DNA of 64,000 bases from Flavobacterium sp. 1355 (GCF_017833415.1 NZ_JAFICC010000004.1:269259-333258); one strand, 5' to 3'. Positions 35,563 to 42,877 are shown, counted from the stretch's first letter. The notes: generated by a model not told the origin, from the sequence alone. Numbers and translations: made by a program.

Positions 35563-35610
35563 AAAGCCACTCGTTAGTTGGAATGGCTTTATAATACTTA
35601 ATATCATGGA
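35563..35610 (+). promoter_or_regulatory. Hairpin leader, copy 2
   Basis: AAAGCCACT / GAATGGCTTT forms a slightly weaker stem, followed by TAATACTTAATATCATGGA, identical to copy 1 over these 19 bases. Confidence 0.55.
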
Positions 35611-35668
35611 AAAAGAAGTAGAAGTTCCTTATCAAACATTAGCATTAAAAACACGTAGAAATACCTAG
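35606..35668 (+). CDS. 20-residue peptide after leader copy 2
   Basis: ATG 35606 starts MEKEVEVPYQTLALKTRRNT, then TAG at 35666. It is not similar to the 62-aa product after copy 1. It may be a decayed gene or a leader peptide; coding is uncertain. Confidence 0.25.
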   Translation: MEKEVEVPYQTLALKTRRNT

Positions 35669-35692
35669 TTTGTTTGATCTAAATTATCAGAA

Positions 35693-36895
35693 TTAATTAC
35701 AATATTTGGTGTTAGCATCTTTAACCCATTTTTTAGGATCAGGAGTAAATCCATTATCAACAGTTATACAATTGATCTTGTTTTTTGTTGCAGACATTGA
35801 ATTTATAAAAGTATTTCTACCGTTTTTTAAGTTCAGAGTTTTTAACTGGTTATTCTCTAACTGAATGTAGTATATGAGTTTGTTGTTAGATAAGTCTATA
35901 TTTTCAATCAAAGTATTAGTGCAGTAAAGACTTCTTAGGTTTGCCAATTCTTTAAGATTTAACAGAGAAATAAGAGTAGAACTTACTTTTAAGTGTATAA
36001 TCTCTTTATTATTTGTCAAATCAATTTTAAGAATTTTATTGAATGTAATATCAAGAAGAGTTAATTTTGGGTTTTTAGAAATATCTACAGATGTTAGCTT
36101 ATTATAAGACAAGGCTAAACTTTCAAGATTAGGTAACATTTCTAAATTTATAGATGTTAAACTATTATTGTTATCATTAACACCATCTATTGGACTTCCT
36201 CCTAAATTAATTTCTTTTAAAGATATAACAGGTGTTTTTGGAAATTTTATTTCCGTTATTGCATTCTTACTTAAATTAATTGTTTTTAGTTGTGTGCTCC
36301 CTGATAAATCTATAACGCCAATTACTCCAGAGTTTTGAAAATCTATTGATTCTAAGTTTGTCTGAGTATTTAAGTTCAAAATGTTTTTAATTCTAGCTAA
36401 TGAACAATCTAACTTAGTAAGTTTACTGCTTTTTGGAAGAATTATAGTTTGCATGGTGGTTATTGCATTGGATTTAGCCCGAACATTAAAGTTTATCTCT
36501 TGTAGATTAGAATTATTGTAAAGATTTAAAATATTGGCATTAGGGTTAATATTACTATCACGAAGTAAAACGTAACCTGTAATTGTTTGTAAATTTTGGA
36601 ACGATTCAATACCCCCAAGATTGCTTACAGCACCACTATTTCCTAAATCAAGTTTAGTAATTTTTGAAGCTTCTTCGCATGAAATCTTAGAATCATTATT
36701 TAAATCATACCCTTTGGATATTAAGAAATTTAAAAAAGAAGAATTATTGGAGTCAAACTTTACATAACCTGAACACTCTACAATATATTTAGAAAGCTCA
36801 GAATTATTTGTTTCAGAACCCTCAGCCGAAGAATCATCAGAACTGGAACAGCCAAATAGCAAAATTGACGTAAACAAATGGAGTAATTTTTTCAT
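35693..36895 (-). CDS. Leucine-rich-repeat lipoprotein, transposon cargo
   Basis: 400 residues with a lipoprotein signal (LLHLFTSILLFGC, Cys about 16) and a short Ser/Asp-rich linker. An EF-hand-like loop GYDLNNDSKISCEEA (about 62) precedes about ten LRR units (pattern LxxLxLxxNxIxxI, for example TQLKTINLSKNAITEI and PNLESLALSYNKLTSVDI). It resembles internalin-like surface proteins of Bacteroidetes. It should bind a protein ligand at the cell surface. It follows a second secreted-protein gene by 23 bases, likely in one operon, which is unusual for transposon cargo. Confidence 0.85.
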   Translation of the reverse strand: MKKLLHLFTSILLFGCSSSDDSSAEGSETNNSELSKYIVECSGYVKFDSNNSSFLNFLISKGYDLNNDSKISCEEASKITKLDLGNSGAVSNLGGIESFQNLQTITGYVLLRDSNINPNANILNLYNNSNLQEINFNVRAKSNAITTMQTIILPKSSKLTKLDCSLARIKNILNLNTQTNLESIDFQNSGVIGVIDLSGSTQLKTINLSKNAITEIKFPKTPVISLKEINLGGSPIDGVNDNNNSLTSINLEMLPNLESLALSYNKLTSVDISKNPKLTLLDITFNKILKIDLTNNKEIIHLKVSSTLISLLNLKELANLRSLYCTNTLIENIDLSNNKLIYYIQLENNQLKTLNLKNGRNTFINSMSATKNKINCITVDNGFTPDPKKWVKDANTKYCN

Positions 36896-36918
36896 AGTTT
36901 TTAAATTAGAAGGTATTA

Positions 36919-37563
36919 TTATTTAGAGAGTACAATAGAGGAATTTGATTTGCCAATGACATATAAGTATCTTTTAGTTTTATTAATTGCGTCGTAAAAC
37001 AATACAAACCTAAGACCTTCGTCTAAAAGAGTTATTCCATATTCACTTTCATAGATATATACTTTTGATTGCGAATTATATTCTACAAAATTTTGAGATC
37101 TGCCTAACCATTGATTTTGCCCACGTTTAAACCATACTGTATTTTTATCGAAATACAAATAGCCGTTAAATTTTTCTTCTTTAACTGATTTCCATACTCC
37201 ATTTTCAAGTACTTGGTCTACAATCGTAGGAACACCATAACCGCCAGTTAAAGATGTTGTAACATTGATTTTATAAGAAGGTTTATTGTATGTTGAGTTA
37301 TAAGAGGTATTTTGAATTGGAGTTGAATTTGTAAAGGATTGGATAGGATAACCATTATCCCTAGCTAATGTTCCGACTTTTCCAGTATAGGGATTGATAT
37401 TTCCTACAGTTGTAAAATTATTGTTTACAGTATAGTCACGGTTTGTTCTGTAATGCGAAGGTACAACTGTACCATCTGTACGTGCATAAGAATTTACCCA
37501 GACATCTTGAGCGAAAGAATTTAAACAAAGAAAAAACAGTAAAAGAGAAGTAAATTTTTTCAT
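36919..37563 (-). CDS. Secreted protein with a YxRxDGT...NPYTGKxGT motif, transposon cargo
   Basis: 214 residues with a signal peptide (FTSLLLFFLCLNSFAQ). The N-terminal motif VNSYARTDGTVVPSHYRT followed by NINPYTGKVGT is a recurrent surface-protein motif seen in many bacteria, of unknown function. The rest is beta-rich, with a tail (KRYLYVIGKSNSSIVLSK). It lies behind the structured leader at 37564-37781, whose predicted promoter points to this gene. The LRR lipoprotein is co-transcribed 23 bases downstream. A joint surface function is inferred. Confidence 0.75.
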   Translation of the reverse strand: MKKFTSLLLFFLCLNSFAQDVWVNSYARTDGTVVPSHYRTNRDYTVNNNFTTVGNINPYTGKVGTLARDNGYPIQSFTNSTPIQNTSYNSTYNKPSYKINVTTSLTGGYGVPTIVDQVLENGVWKSVKEEKFNGYLYFDKNTVWFKRGQNQWLGRSQNFVEYNSQSKVYIYESEYGITLLDEGLRFVLFYDAINKTKRYLYVIGKSNSSIVLSK

Positions 37564-37614
37564 AGGGTTTAGTTTGTATCACTAAAACCCAAAGTGAAGT
37601 TGTTATACAAAAAA

Positions 37615-37739
37615 GCGTGGGTTTGTAACCGTACCAAGAATCGGGGTTCTGGACAAACCTTGCACCAATGATAAGTTACGCCCACGCCGTAGCATGAGCA
37701 TAGTCTTATTATCGTGTGGTGCTTTTGAAATTGTCCAGA
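37615..37739 (-). ncRNA. Candidate structured leader RNA (attenuator- or riboswitch-like)
   Basis: Read on the minus strand: TCTGGACAA pairs with TTGTCCAGA, GCACCA with TGGTGC and ATAAG with CTTAT, nested. Inside the loop, GCGTGGG can pair with CCCACGC further downstream; that stem is extended by GTAAC/GTTAC and is followed by TTTTTT. So either a pseudoknot or a competing terminator forms. It lies in the leader of about 218 nt of the secreted protein gene. Confidence 0.55.
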
Positions 37740-37785
37740 TTTCGATACCATGATAATAGCTAACGCTAATATTTTAATTCAATCG

Positions 37786-37814
37786 CAAATGTAATAAATT
37801 ACAGCAGATTTCAA
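37786..37814 (-). promoter_or_regulatory. Promoter of the structured leader and secreted-protein gene
   Basis: CAAATGTA (minus-strand TACATTTG) at 37786-37793 with CAA (minus TTG) at 37812-37814, spacing 18. The predicted start is near 37781. Confidence 0.55.
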
Positions 37815-37908
37815 ACATTTGTTATTGAAAAATACCCGAAGTACATTTGTAATCAGGTCTTTAAAGAATTAAAAATCGTTAAAACTAGAATTTAGTTACA
37901 CTAAAATT

Positions 37909-37938
37909 TTGTTTAAGTGTAAAAATCTGCTAAATTTG
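37909..37938 (+). promoter_or_regulatory. Transposase promoter
   Basis: TTG at 37909-37911, 19-base spacer, TAAATTTG at 37931-37938. It fits the consensus and lies 21 bases before the transposase ATG. A second weaker TTG-N20-TACATTTG lies at 37819-37849. Confidence 0.65.
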
Positions 37939-37959
37939 CGTAAAGAAAAACGAAGACCC

Positions 37960-38931
37960 ATGTTTAATAAGGATTTCAATTCAATATTGGAAGTTGCGAG
38001 AGAATTCTCTACAGAAGAAAAATGCATAGAACATTTAGAAGCTTTGTATTGGAGTAACAAACCAGTAAGTCCTTTTCACGAGGATAGTATAGTTTATAAA
38101 TGTAAAGGCAATAAGTACAAATGCAAAACAAGCGGAAAATACTTTACTGTAAAGACAGGTTCTATGTTTGATAACACAAAAATTGAATTACCTAAATGGT
38201 TTATGGCTATCTTTTTAGTAACAAACCATAAAAAAGGTATCAGTTCAGTACAGCTTGGAAAAGATTTGCAAATTAGTCAGAAGTCTGCTTGGTTTATGCT
38301 ACATAGAATCAGAAAATGTTTTGGAATAGAAAATGACATTGATGATAAATTTGAGGGTATTTGTGAGGCGGACGAATCTTTTTTCGGCGGGAAAAATAAA
38401 AATAGGCACAAAGACAAAAAAGTTCCAATGTCACAGGGTAGAAGTTTTAAAGACAAAACACCAGTGATAGGAGTTTTACAGAGAGGGGAATCTGAAATAA
38501 TAGACGGTAAAAAGATTATGTTATCTCACAGTAAAGTAAAATGTATTGTTGGTAAAAACACTAAGAGTGAAACAATCCAACCCTTTATTAAATCAGTTGT
38601 TATAAAAGACAGCGTTTTAATTTCGGATGAATGGTGGGGATATAGAGGATTAGAAAATACATACGACCATCATGTAGTAGACCACGGCAAAAAACAATAT
38701 GTAAATTTTGATAATCCTGAGATACACAGTAATTCTATGGAAGGATTTTGGGGAATAATGAAACGTTCCTACAATGGTATTTACAATTGGTGGTCAAGAA
38801 AACATATTCAAAACTATGTAGACGAGCATGTATACAGATTTAACCTTAGAGAATTAAAAAACTCTGAAAGATTCAACTACTTGCTTAAAAATTCGCAAAT
38901 CAGAACAAAATACAAACAATTAACAGCTTAA
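37960..38931 (+). CDS. IS1595/ISXO2-like transposase
   Basis: 323 residues from ATG 37960; an upstream start at 37909 is inside the promoter. The N-terminal zinc-ribbon region (YKCKGNKYKCKTSGKYFTV, about 52-70) keeps some but not all of the usual cysteines: the first CPxC is SPFHED here. A helix-turn-helix (IELPKWFMAIFLVTNHKKGI and SSVQLGKDLQISQKSAWFML) and the catalytic domain follow, with DDE candidates in CEADESFFGGKNK, LISDEWWGYRGLE and SNSMEGFWGIMKRSYNGIYN. It is the sole transposase of the element and presumably acts on its 24-bp ends. Confidence 0.92.
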   Translation: MFNKDFNSILEVAREFSTEEKCIEHLEALYWSNKPVSPFHEDSIVYKCKGNKYKCKTSGKYFTVKTGSMFDNTKIELPKWFMAIFLVTNHKKGISSVQLGKDLQISQKSAWFMLHRIRKCFGIENDIDDKFEGICEADESFFGGKNKNRHKDKKVPMSQGRSFKDKTPVIGVLQRGESEIIDGKKIMLSHSKVKCIVGKNTKSETIQPFIKSVVIKDSVLISDEWWGYRGLENTYDHHVVDHGKKQYVNFDNPEIHSNSMEGFWGIMKRSYNGIYNWWSRKHIQNYVDEHVYRFNLRELKNSERFNYLLKNSQIRTKYKQLTA

Positions 38932-38946
38932 TTATGAAAGAAAAAT

Positions 38947-39162
38947 CTACTGAATACCAAGTTGCTTTAGCACTTCAGCAAGCCGCTGAGGCTTTGAACC
39001 TAAAGCTAATTCCAATTGCTTACGAAGCCCATTCTTACTCTCTAAAAGAGAGGCTTCAAATACTTTTCTTTGGTCATCTGTAAGACAGCTTTCTAAAGCT
39101 TTAATTCTTAAACCATGTACCGCAAGACTTAAGTTAATATCATTTATATCTTTTGCATTCAT
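38947..39162 (-). CDS. Small helical cargo protein (71 aa)
   Basis: 71 residues, fully helical and charged (INDINLSLAVHGLRIKALES, then VFEASLLESKNGLRKQLELALG). No signal peptide, membrane span or recognised family. It lies convergent to the transposase, 15 bases after the transposase stop. Its small size and lone position leave the function open. Confidence 0.5.
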   Translation of the reverse strand: MNAKDINDINLSLAVHGLRIKALESCLTDDQRKVFEASLLESKNGLRKQLELALGSKPQRLAEVLKQLGIQ

Positions 39163-39224
39163 AATAATGAGATTTAAAACACATAGTTAAGAAATTATTT
39201 ACAGAAACACAAATGATAAATTGC

Positions 39225-39232
39225 TAACTTTG
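39225..39232 (+). promoter_or_regulatory. -7 box before the 90-aa cargo gene
   Basis: TAACTTTG matches TAnnTTTG, 19 bases before the TTG start at 39252. Confidence 0.4.
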
Positions 39233-39251
39233 AAACTTTAAACATAATGAT

Positions 39252-39524
39252 TTGAAAATACTAGAAAAAGAGAAGCTTTTACAAGATGAAAGCATACACA
39301 AGACAGAATTTGAAAAACAATGGTATTTCAGTCTTGAAGATATGGCGATATATTTACAAGAGGATTTATCAGAGGTTGAAAATATAGAACTACCGTTATT
39401 AATCGACGGAAAACGAAAGACAGTCCAGACTGCAACTTTTGAGGACATAGAAAAAGGGCGGAAAAAAGAACCTTTATCAGAATTTAATAAAGCTCTTTTG
39501 AAAGCCAGACACTTTAAGAAATGA
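39252..39524 (+). CDS. Small cargo protein with a Bro-N-like start
   Basis: 90 residues. It needs a TTG start at 39252, since the nearest in-frame ATG would remove about a third. The first part, FEKQWYFSLEDMAIYLQEDL, resembles the W.F...D....L opening of Bro-N antirepressor domains, but it lacks the rest of that domain. The basic tail (ALLKARHFKK) follows. A partial antirepressor-like regulator is possible but unproven. Its end overlaps the next ORF's upstream region. Confidence 0.45.
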   Translation: MKILEKEKLLQDESIHKTEFEKQWYFSLEDMAIYLQEDLSEVENIELPLLIDGKRKTVQTATFEDIEKGRKKEPLSEFNKALLKARHFKK

Positions 39525-39531
39525 CATATAG

Positions 39532-39561
39532 TTGGAAATCAAATAAAAAACAATACCTTTG
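39532..39561 (+). promoter_or_regulatory. Promoter of the coiled-coil cargo gene
   Basis: TTG at 39532, 19-base spacer, TACCTTTG at 39554-39561, 19 bases before ATG 39581. Confidence 0.6.
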
Positions 39562-39580
39562 TAAGGTAAATAATCCAATT

Positions 39581-39856
39581 ATGAGCGAAGAAAAAATTGC
39601 CCATCTAGAAAAAAGAATAGATAAATTAGAGTATAAAATAGATAAAATCATAAGTACTCTAAAAGATTTAGCTCCAGCTTTAGATGGAAACTTTGTAGAA
39701 ATTAAAGATAAACTAGATAGTTTAGAAGTTAAAGTTGATAAGCTTGATGGTTCAACTGAACAAGGTTTTAAAGAAGTTAAGTGGGAACTCCAAAAAATTC
39801 AAGATGTAACTAAATATGCAGATGAATACTCAAACATTCCGCCTGCAAAAGCTTAA
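39581..39856 (+). CDS. Coiled-coil cargo protein (91 aa)
   Basis: 91 residues from ATG 39581 (MSEEKIAHLEKRIDKLEYKI). It is almost entirely heptad-like coiled coil (IDKLEYKIDKIISTL; IKDKLDSLEVKVDKLDG), which suggests an oligomerising adaptor. It has no membrane span or signal. The start is preferred over 39521 because a good promoter box ends at 39561. A strong terminator follows at 39882-39907. Confidence 0.6.
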   Translation: MSEEKIAHLEKRIDKLEYKIDKIISTLKDLAPALDGNFVEIKDKLDSLEVKVDKLDGSTEQGFKEVKWELQKIQDVTKYADEYSNIPPAKA

Positions 39857-39881
39857 TTTATACGCCTAAAAAATAATTCCT

Positions 39882-39907
39882 AAGCCTCTACTAATTTAGA
39901 GGCTTTT
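39882..39907 (+). terminator. Terminator of the coiled-coil cargo gene
   Basis: AAGCCTCTA and TAGAGGCTT form a 9-bp stem followed by TTTTTA. Confidence 0.85.
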
Positions 39908-39915
39908 TTATTTGC

Positions 39916-39923
39916 TATATTTG
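39916..39923 (+). promoter_or_regulatory. -7 box before the last two cargo genes
   Basis: TATATTTG lies right after the terminator and 22 bases before ATG 39946. Confidence 0.5.
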
Positions 39924-39945
39924 AGAAACTTAAAACTAACTAATT

Positions 39946-40152
39946 ATGAAAGGATTTATTAAAATAACAAACTTACGTGGTCAAATAATTTACTTAAACA
40001 TCGACTACATAATTAAGTTCAATGAGCTACCAAGTAAGAACGGCACAAAAAATACTGTTATTAGAGTAACGTCAGGGCAAGAGGTGGCGACATTACTGAC
40101 GAACACTAGTGCAGAAGAAATTGCAAATATGATAGAAATTTCAAAAGGATAA
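39946..40152 (+). CDS. Small beta-strand protein resembling FlbD
   Basis: 68 residues: FIKITNLRGQIIYLNIDYIIKF, then NTVIRVTSGQEVATLLTNTS and a short helix. This is the strand order of FlbD-like small proteins (LTRLNG..FYLN...I). Flavobacteria lack flagella, so a flagellar role is excluded; the fold also occurs in phage and mobile-element proteins. It is followed by the next gene after 5 bases and probably forms a two-gene operon with it. Confidence 0.5.
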   Translation: MKGFIKITNLRGQIIYLNIDYIIKFNELPSKNGTKNTVIRVTSGQEVATLLTNTSAEEIANMIEISKG

Positions 40153-40157
40153 TTCTA

Positions 40158-40562
40158 ATGGAAATCTTTATAGGCGTAGCTGCTTTACTTATAGCTTGGT
40201 TAACATATCAAAAAACTTTCAATTCAAAACCTGATGAAGAAAGAAACAATTTACTAGCTGTTTTTATTACCACTCAAAAATTACATTTAGAAGTTCAATC
40301 TATTCTTCAAAAGTATATCGATGATAACGATGGTGCTAATCACGAACTCTATCCAAACATAACATTTCAGAAAATGTTGGATATGTACAAACAAGAGTAT
40401 GAAAAAGGCTTATCTGATAAAGTTTACAATGAGCTAAAAAACAATGAAATTTATACTAAAAGTAATATTGCAACTTTTCAAAATATGATTGACACGCAAC
40501 ATAATGCTTTACTACAATTTAAAAATCAATTACTATTTTTAACCCCACCCGCAAAAAACTAG
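40158..40562 (+). CDS. Membrane-anchored cargo protein (134 aa)
   Basis: 134 residues: an N-terminal transmembrane helix (IFIGVAALLIAWLTY, residues 3-17) followed by a helical cytoplasmic domain (HLEVQSILQKYIDDNDGANH, FQKMLDMYKQEYEKGLSDKV). It is the last gene before the right end, 13 bases from the terminal repeat. A membrane-anchored helical domain is common in mobile defence cassettes, but no family is recognised. Confidence 0.5.
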   Translation: MEIFIGVAALLIAWLTYQKTFNSKPDEERNNLLAVFITTQKLHLEVQSILQKYIDDNDGANHELYPNITFQKMLDMYKQEYEKGLSDKVYNELKNNEIYTKSNIATFQNMIDTQHNALLQFKNQLLFLTPPAKN

Positions 40563-40575
40563 AAACAAGTAGATC

Positions 40576-40599
40576 TGGTGTAAAGTGGGTATACTTACC
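40576..40599. repeat. Right terminal inverted repeat
   Basis: 24 bp ending GGGTATACTTACC, an exact complement of 33234-33257. Confidence 0.95.
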
Positions 40600-40607
40600 T
40601 AAAATAA
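40600..40607. repeat. Right target-site duplication
   Basis: TAAAATAA, identical to 33226-33233. Confidence 0.9.
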
Positions 40608-42061
40608 AAATGGCTCTTTCTCCAGTAAGCTCAGCAGGTGCCTTAGAGAACATGAAAAAAGAAGTCCCGGGCTGGGATTTCGAAAAAGTAAAAAAACAAA
40701 GTCAGGAAATTTGGAATACTGAGTTGAATAAAATTCAGATCGAAACCATTCAAAAAGAAGATTTAGTGAATTTTTATACCGCAATGTATCACGCATTTCT
40801 TGGTCCGACAGAATATATGGATTTAGATAAAAATTATAAAGGTTTGGATATGAATGTTCATAAAGCAGAGAACTTTACAAACTACACCAGTTATTCGCTT
40901 TGGGATACTTATAGGGCTTTGCATCCGTTGTTTAATATTGTTCAACCAAAACGAAATGCAGATATGGTGAGTTCTATGCTGGCACATTCAGATCAGAGCG
41001 TGCACAAAATGCTTCCGATCTGGTCGCATTATGCCAATGAAAACTGGTGTATGATTGGCTATCATTCTGTTTCTGTTGTTGCTGATGCGATTGTAAAAGG
41101 CAATATTAATTTTGATGCCGAAAAAGCGCTTCAGGCCTGTGTTACTACAGCAAAAGTACCTTATTATGACGGATTAGAATATTATATGAATAAAGGTTAT
41201 GTTCCCGAAGACAAAAATGGTTCTTCGGTTTCTAAAACTCTCGAATATGCTTATGATGACTGGGCAATTGCTCAGGCTGCAAAGAAATTGGGCAAAACAG
41301 AAATTTATAATGAATTCATAGAAAGATCTAAAAATTATAAAAACGTTTACGATGCCAAAACAGGATTTATGCGTCCTAAATTAAACGACGGAACTTTTAA
41401 GAAAGAATTTGATCCTTTAGACACACACGGACAAGGTTTTATTGAAGGAAATTCATGGAATTACAGTTTGTATGTGCCACAGGACCCCGCCGAAATGATT
41501 AAAATGATGGGAGGAAATGAAAAGTTTAATGTTCGGTTAGATTCATTGTTCAACATGCATTTGCCTGATAGATATTTCGAAAACACAGAAGATATCACCA
41601 GAGATGGAATTATAGGGAATTATGTTCACGGAAATGAACCTTCGCATCATGTGGTCTATTTGTACAATTGGACAAACTCTCCGTGGAAAGCGCAAGATAA
41701 AATCAGAATGATTTTGAAAAAAATGTACCGAAACGGAGCAGACGGTTTAGGAGGAAATGACGATTTCGGACAAATGAGTGCCTGGTATATTTTTAGCAGT
41801 TTAGGGTTTTATCCTGTTGCGCCGGGCTCAGATGAATATGCATTAGGAAGTCCATTAGTTAAAAGCGCTGTTTTCAACCTGGAAAACGGTAAGAAATTCG
41901 AAGCCGAAACCGTAAATCAATCGGACAAAAATGTGTTTGTAAGTAAAGTAATTTTGAATGGAAAACAATTAGACAAGCCTTTTCTCAGACATGCAGATGT
42001 TATTAGTGGAGGAAAGATTACTTTTTATATGAGTTCGAAACCGAATAAGAAGAATTATTAA
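40608..42061 (+). pseudogene. GH92 alpha-mannosidase, 3' half
   Basis: Second part of the interrupted GH92 gene, without its own start or signal peptide; an ATG at 40610 is an internal methionine. Catalytic-domain motifs: SYSLWDTYRALHPLFNIVQP (about residue 98 of this part), FIEGNSWNYSLYVPQDP, YLYNWTNSPWKAQDKIRMIL, and GLGGNDDFGQMSAWYIFSSL holding the general-base acids. Frame and sequence are intact to TAA 42061, so damage is confined to the insertion. Any expressed fragment would lack the N-terminal domain and secretion signal. Confidence 0.92.
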
Positions 42062-42134
42062 ATCCGATGAGTTAAACCTGTCAGGTTTGTTGATGCTAAG
42101 GCTTCGACTCCTATAAACCTATCGGTTTTCTCGA

Positions 42135-42201
42135 TGTCACCCTGAGCGGAGTCGAAGGGCGCTCCAATTGGACATGGGCTTCGACTTCGCTCAGCCTGAC
42201 A
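42135..42201. repeat. CCTGAGCGGAGTCGAAGG inverted-repeat element
   Basis: The left arm GTCACCCTGAGCGGAGTCGA and right arm TCGACTTCGCTCAGCCTGAC are near-complementary. A further related arm (GCTTCGACTCC) lies at 42101. The same core is found in frame inside icmF at 10239-10263. Confidence 0.7.
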
Positions 42202-42325
42202 ACACCTAAATACAGAATTAAATTCGAGAAAATTAGTGCAATTTGTGGGGAAAAAATTAATAAGAACAAAAAACAACAGACTTTGTAAAAACTTCACGAA
42301 ATTTGCACTTTAAACAATAATAAAT

Positions 42326-42769
42326 ATGAAAATAAATCTAAAATCAGGAATTGATAAATTGCTTTTCGGAATGAAGCAAAACGATGTAACGGCTGCTTTA
42401 GGAAAACCTGATAAAAATTATAAAGACGAAGATGATAATGTGATTTTTGTGTATAACGCACATAAAATCAGATTAACATTTTATGAGGAAGAAGAATTAA
42501 AATTAGGCTATTTAGTAGCTTCAAGTAATGATTTAGAAGTTTTTGGATTCAAACTTATCGGAAGAAAAATTGCTGATGTAAAGAAAGATTTCACTGCAAA
42601 GGGAATTACAAAATACACTCAGGAAACTTTTGATACTTTTGAGAATTATTTCAACGAAGACAATTGGTTTATTTTGCAAACCGAATTTGATGAGGTTGTA
42701 AAATTTGAAATTGGAGCAATCATTAACGATAAAGATGAATTTGACTGGAAGTTCCCGGTTAAGAAGTAA
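42326..42769 (+). CDS. Small cytoplasmic protein of unknown function
   Basis: 147 residues, no signal or membrane span. The opening LKSGIDKLLFGMKQNDVTAALGKPDKNYKD contains the FGM...V...LGKPD pattern seen in BamE-like and several immunity-like small proteins. The rest is mixed alpha/beta, ending DEFDWKFPVKK. It is flanked on both sides by dispersed repeats and is convergent with the M61 gene. Homology is only to the motif, so the function is open. Confidence 0.6.
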   Translation: MKINLKSGIDKLLFGMKQNDVTAALGKPDKNYKDEDDNVIFVYNAHKIRLTFYEEEELKLGYLVASSNDLEVFGFKLIGRKIADVKKDFTAKGITKYTQETFDTFENYFNEDNWFILQTEFDEVVKFEIGAIINDKDEFDWKFPVKK

Positions 42770-42777
42770 GCAGAATT

Positions 42778-42877
42778 TTGTCATACTGAGGAACGAAGGA
42801 TCACACTAGATGATCGCGTGATTGGTGATATTCTTTGTAGAGTTTCTCGTGTGATCCTTCGTTCCTCAGGATGACAA
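42778..42877. repeat. About 100-bp hairpin repeat, copy 2
   Basis: TTGTCATACTGAGGAACGAA on the left and TTCGTTCCTCAGGATGACAA on the right are near-complementary. The centre (TTCTTTGTAGAGTTTCTCGTG) matches copy 1 at 25698-25799. Confidence 0.75.

Larger units (their letters stand above)
33234..40599. mobile_element. IS1595-type passenger transposon (7,366 bp)
   Basis: Ends are the 24-bp perfect inverted repeats 33234-33257 (GGTAAGTATACCC...) and 40576-40599, flanked by TAAAATAA duplications. The only transposase is the IS1595/ISXO2-like gene at 37960-38931. Cargo left of it: two or more small peptides, a 62-aa gene, a 105-aa gene, a HEPN-like protein, an LRR lipoprotein and another secreted protein. 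Cargo right of it: five small genes. The disrupted GH92 host gene has no other lesion visible, so insertion is recent. IS1595-family members with passenger genes are known, but this cargo is not one I recognise. Confidence 0.92.

Noticed and set aside
37569..37751. 60-codon open frame on the minus strand over the structured leader
   Set aside because: It lies entirely within the inverted-repeat leader; its apparent coding is a by-product of the structured sequence. It is treated as RNA, not protein.
37909..37959. Upstream TTG start for the transposase
   Set aside because: The TTG is the -33 element of a consensus promoter; ATG 37960 fits better.
39224..39448. 74-codon frame opposite the 90-aa cargo gene
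   Set aside because: Shadow of the plus-strand gene, which has a promoter box; Ser/Phe-rich composition is typical of antisense frames.
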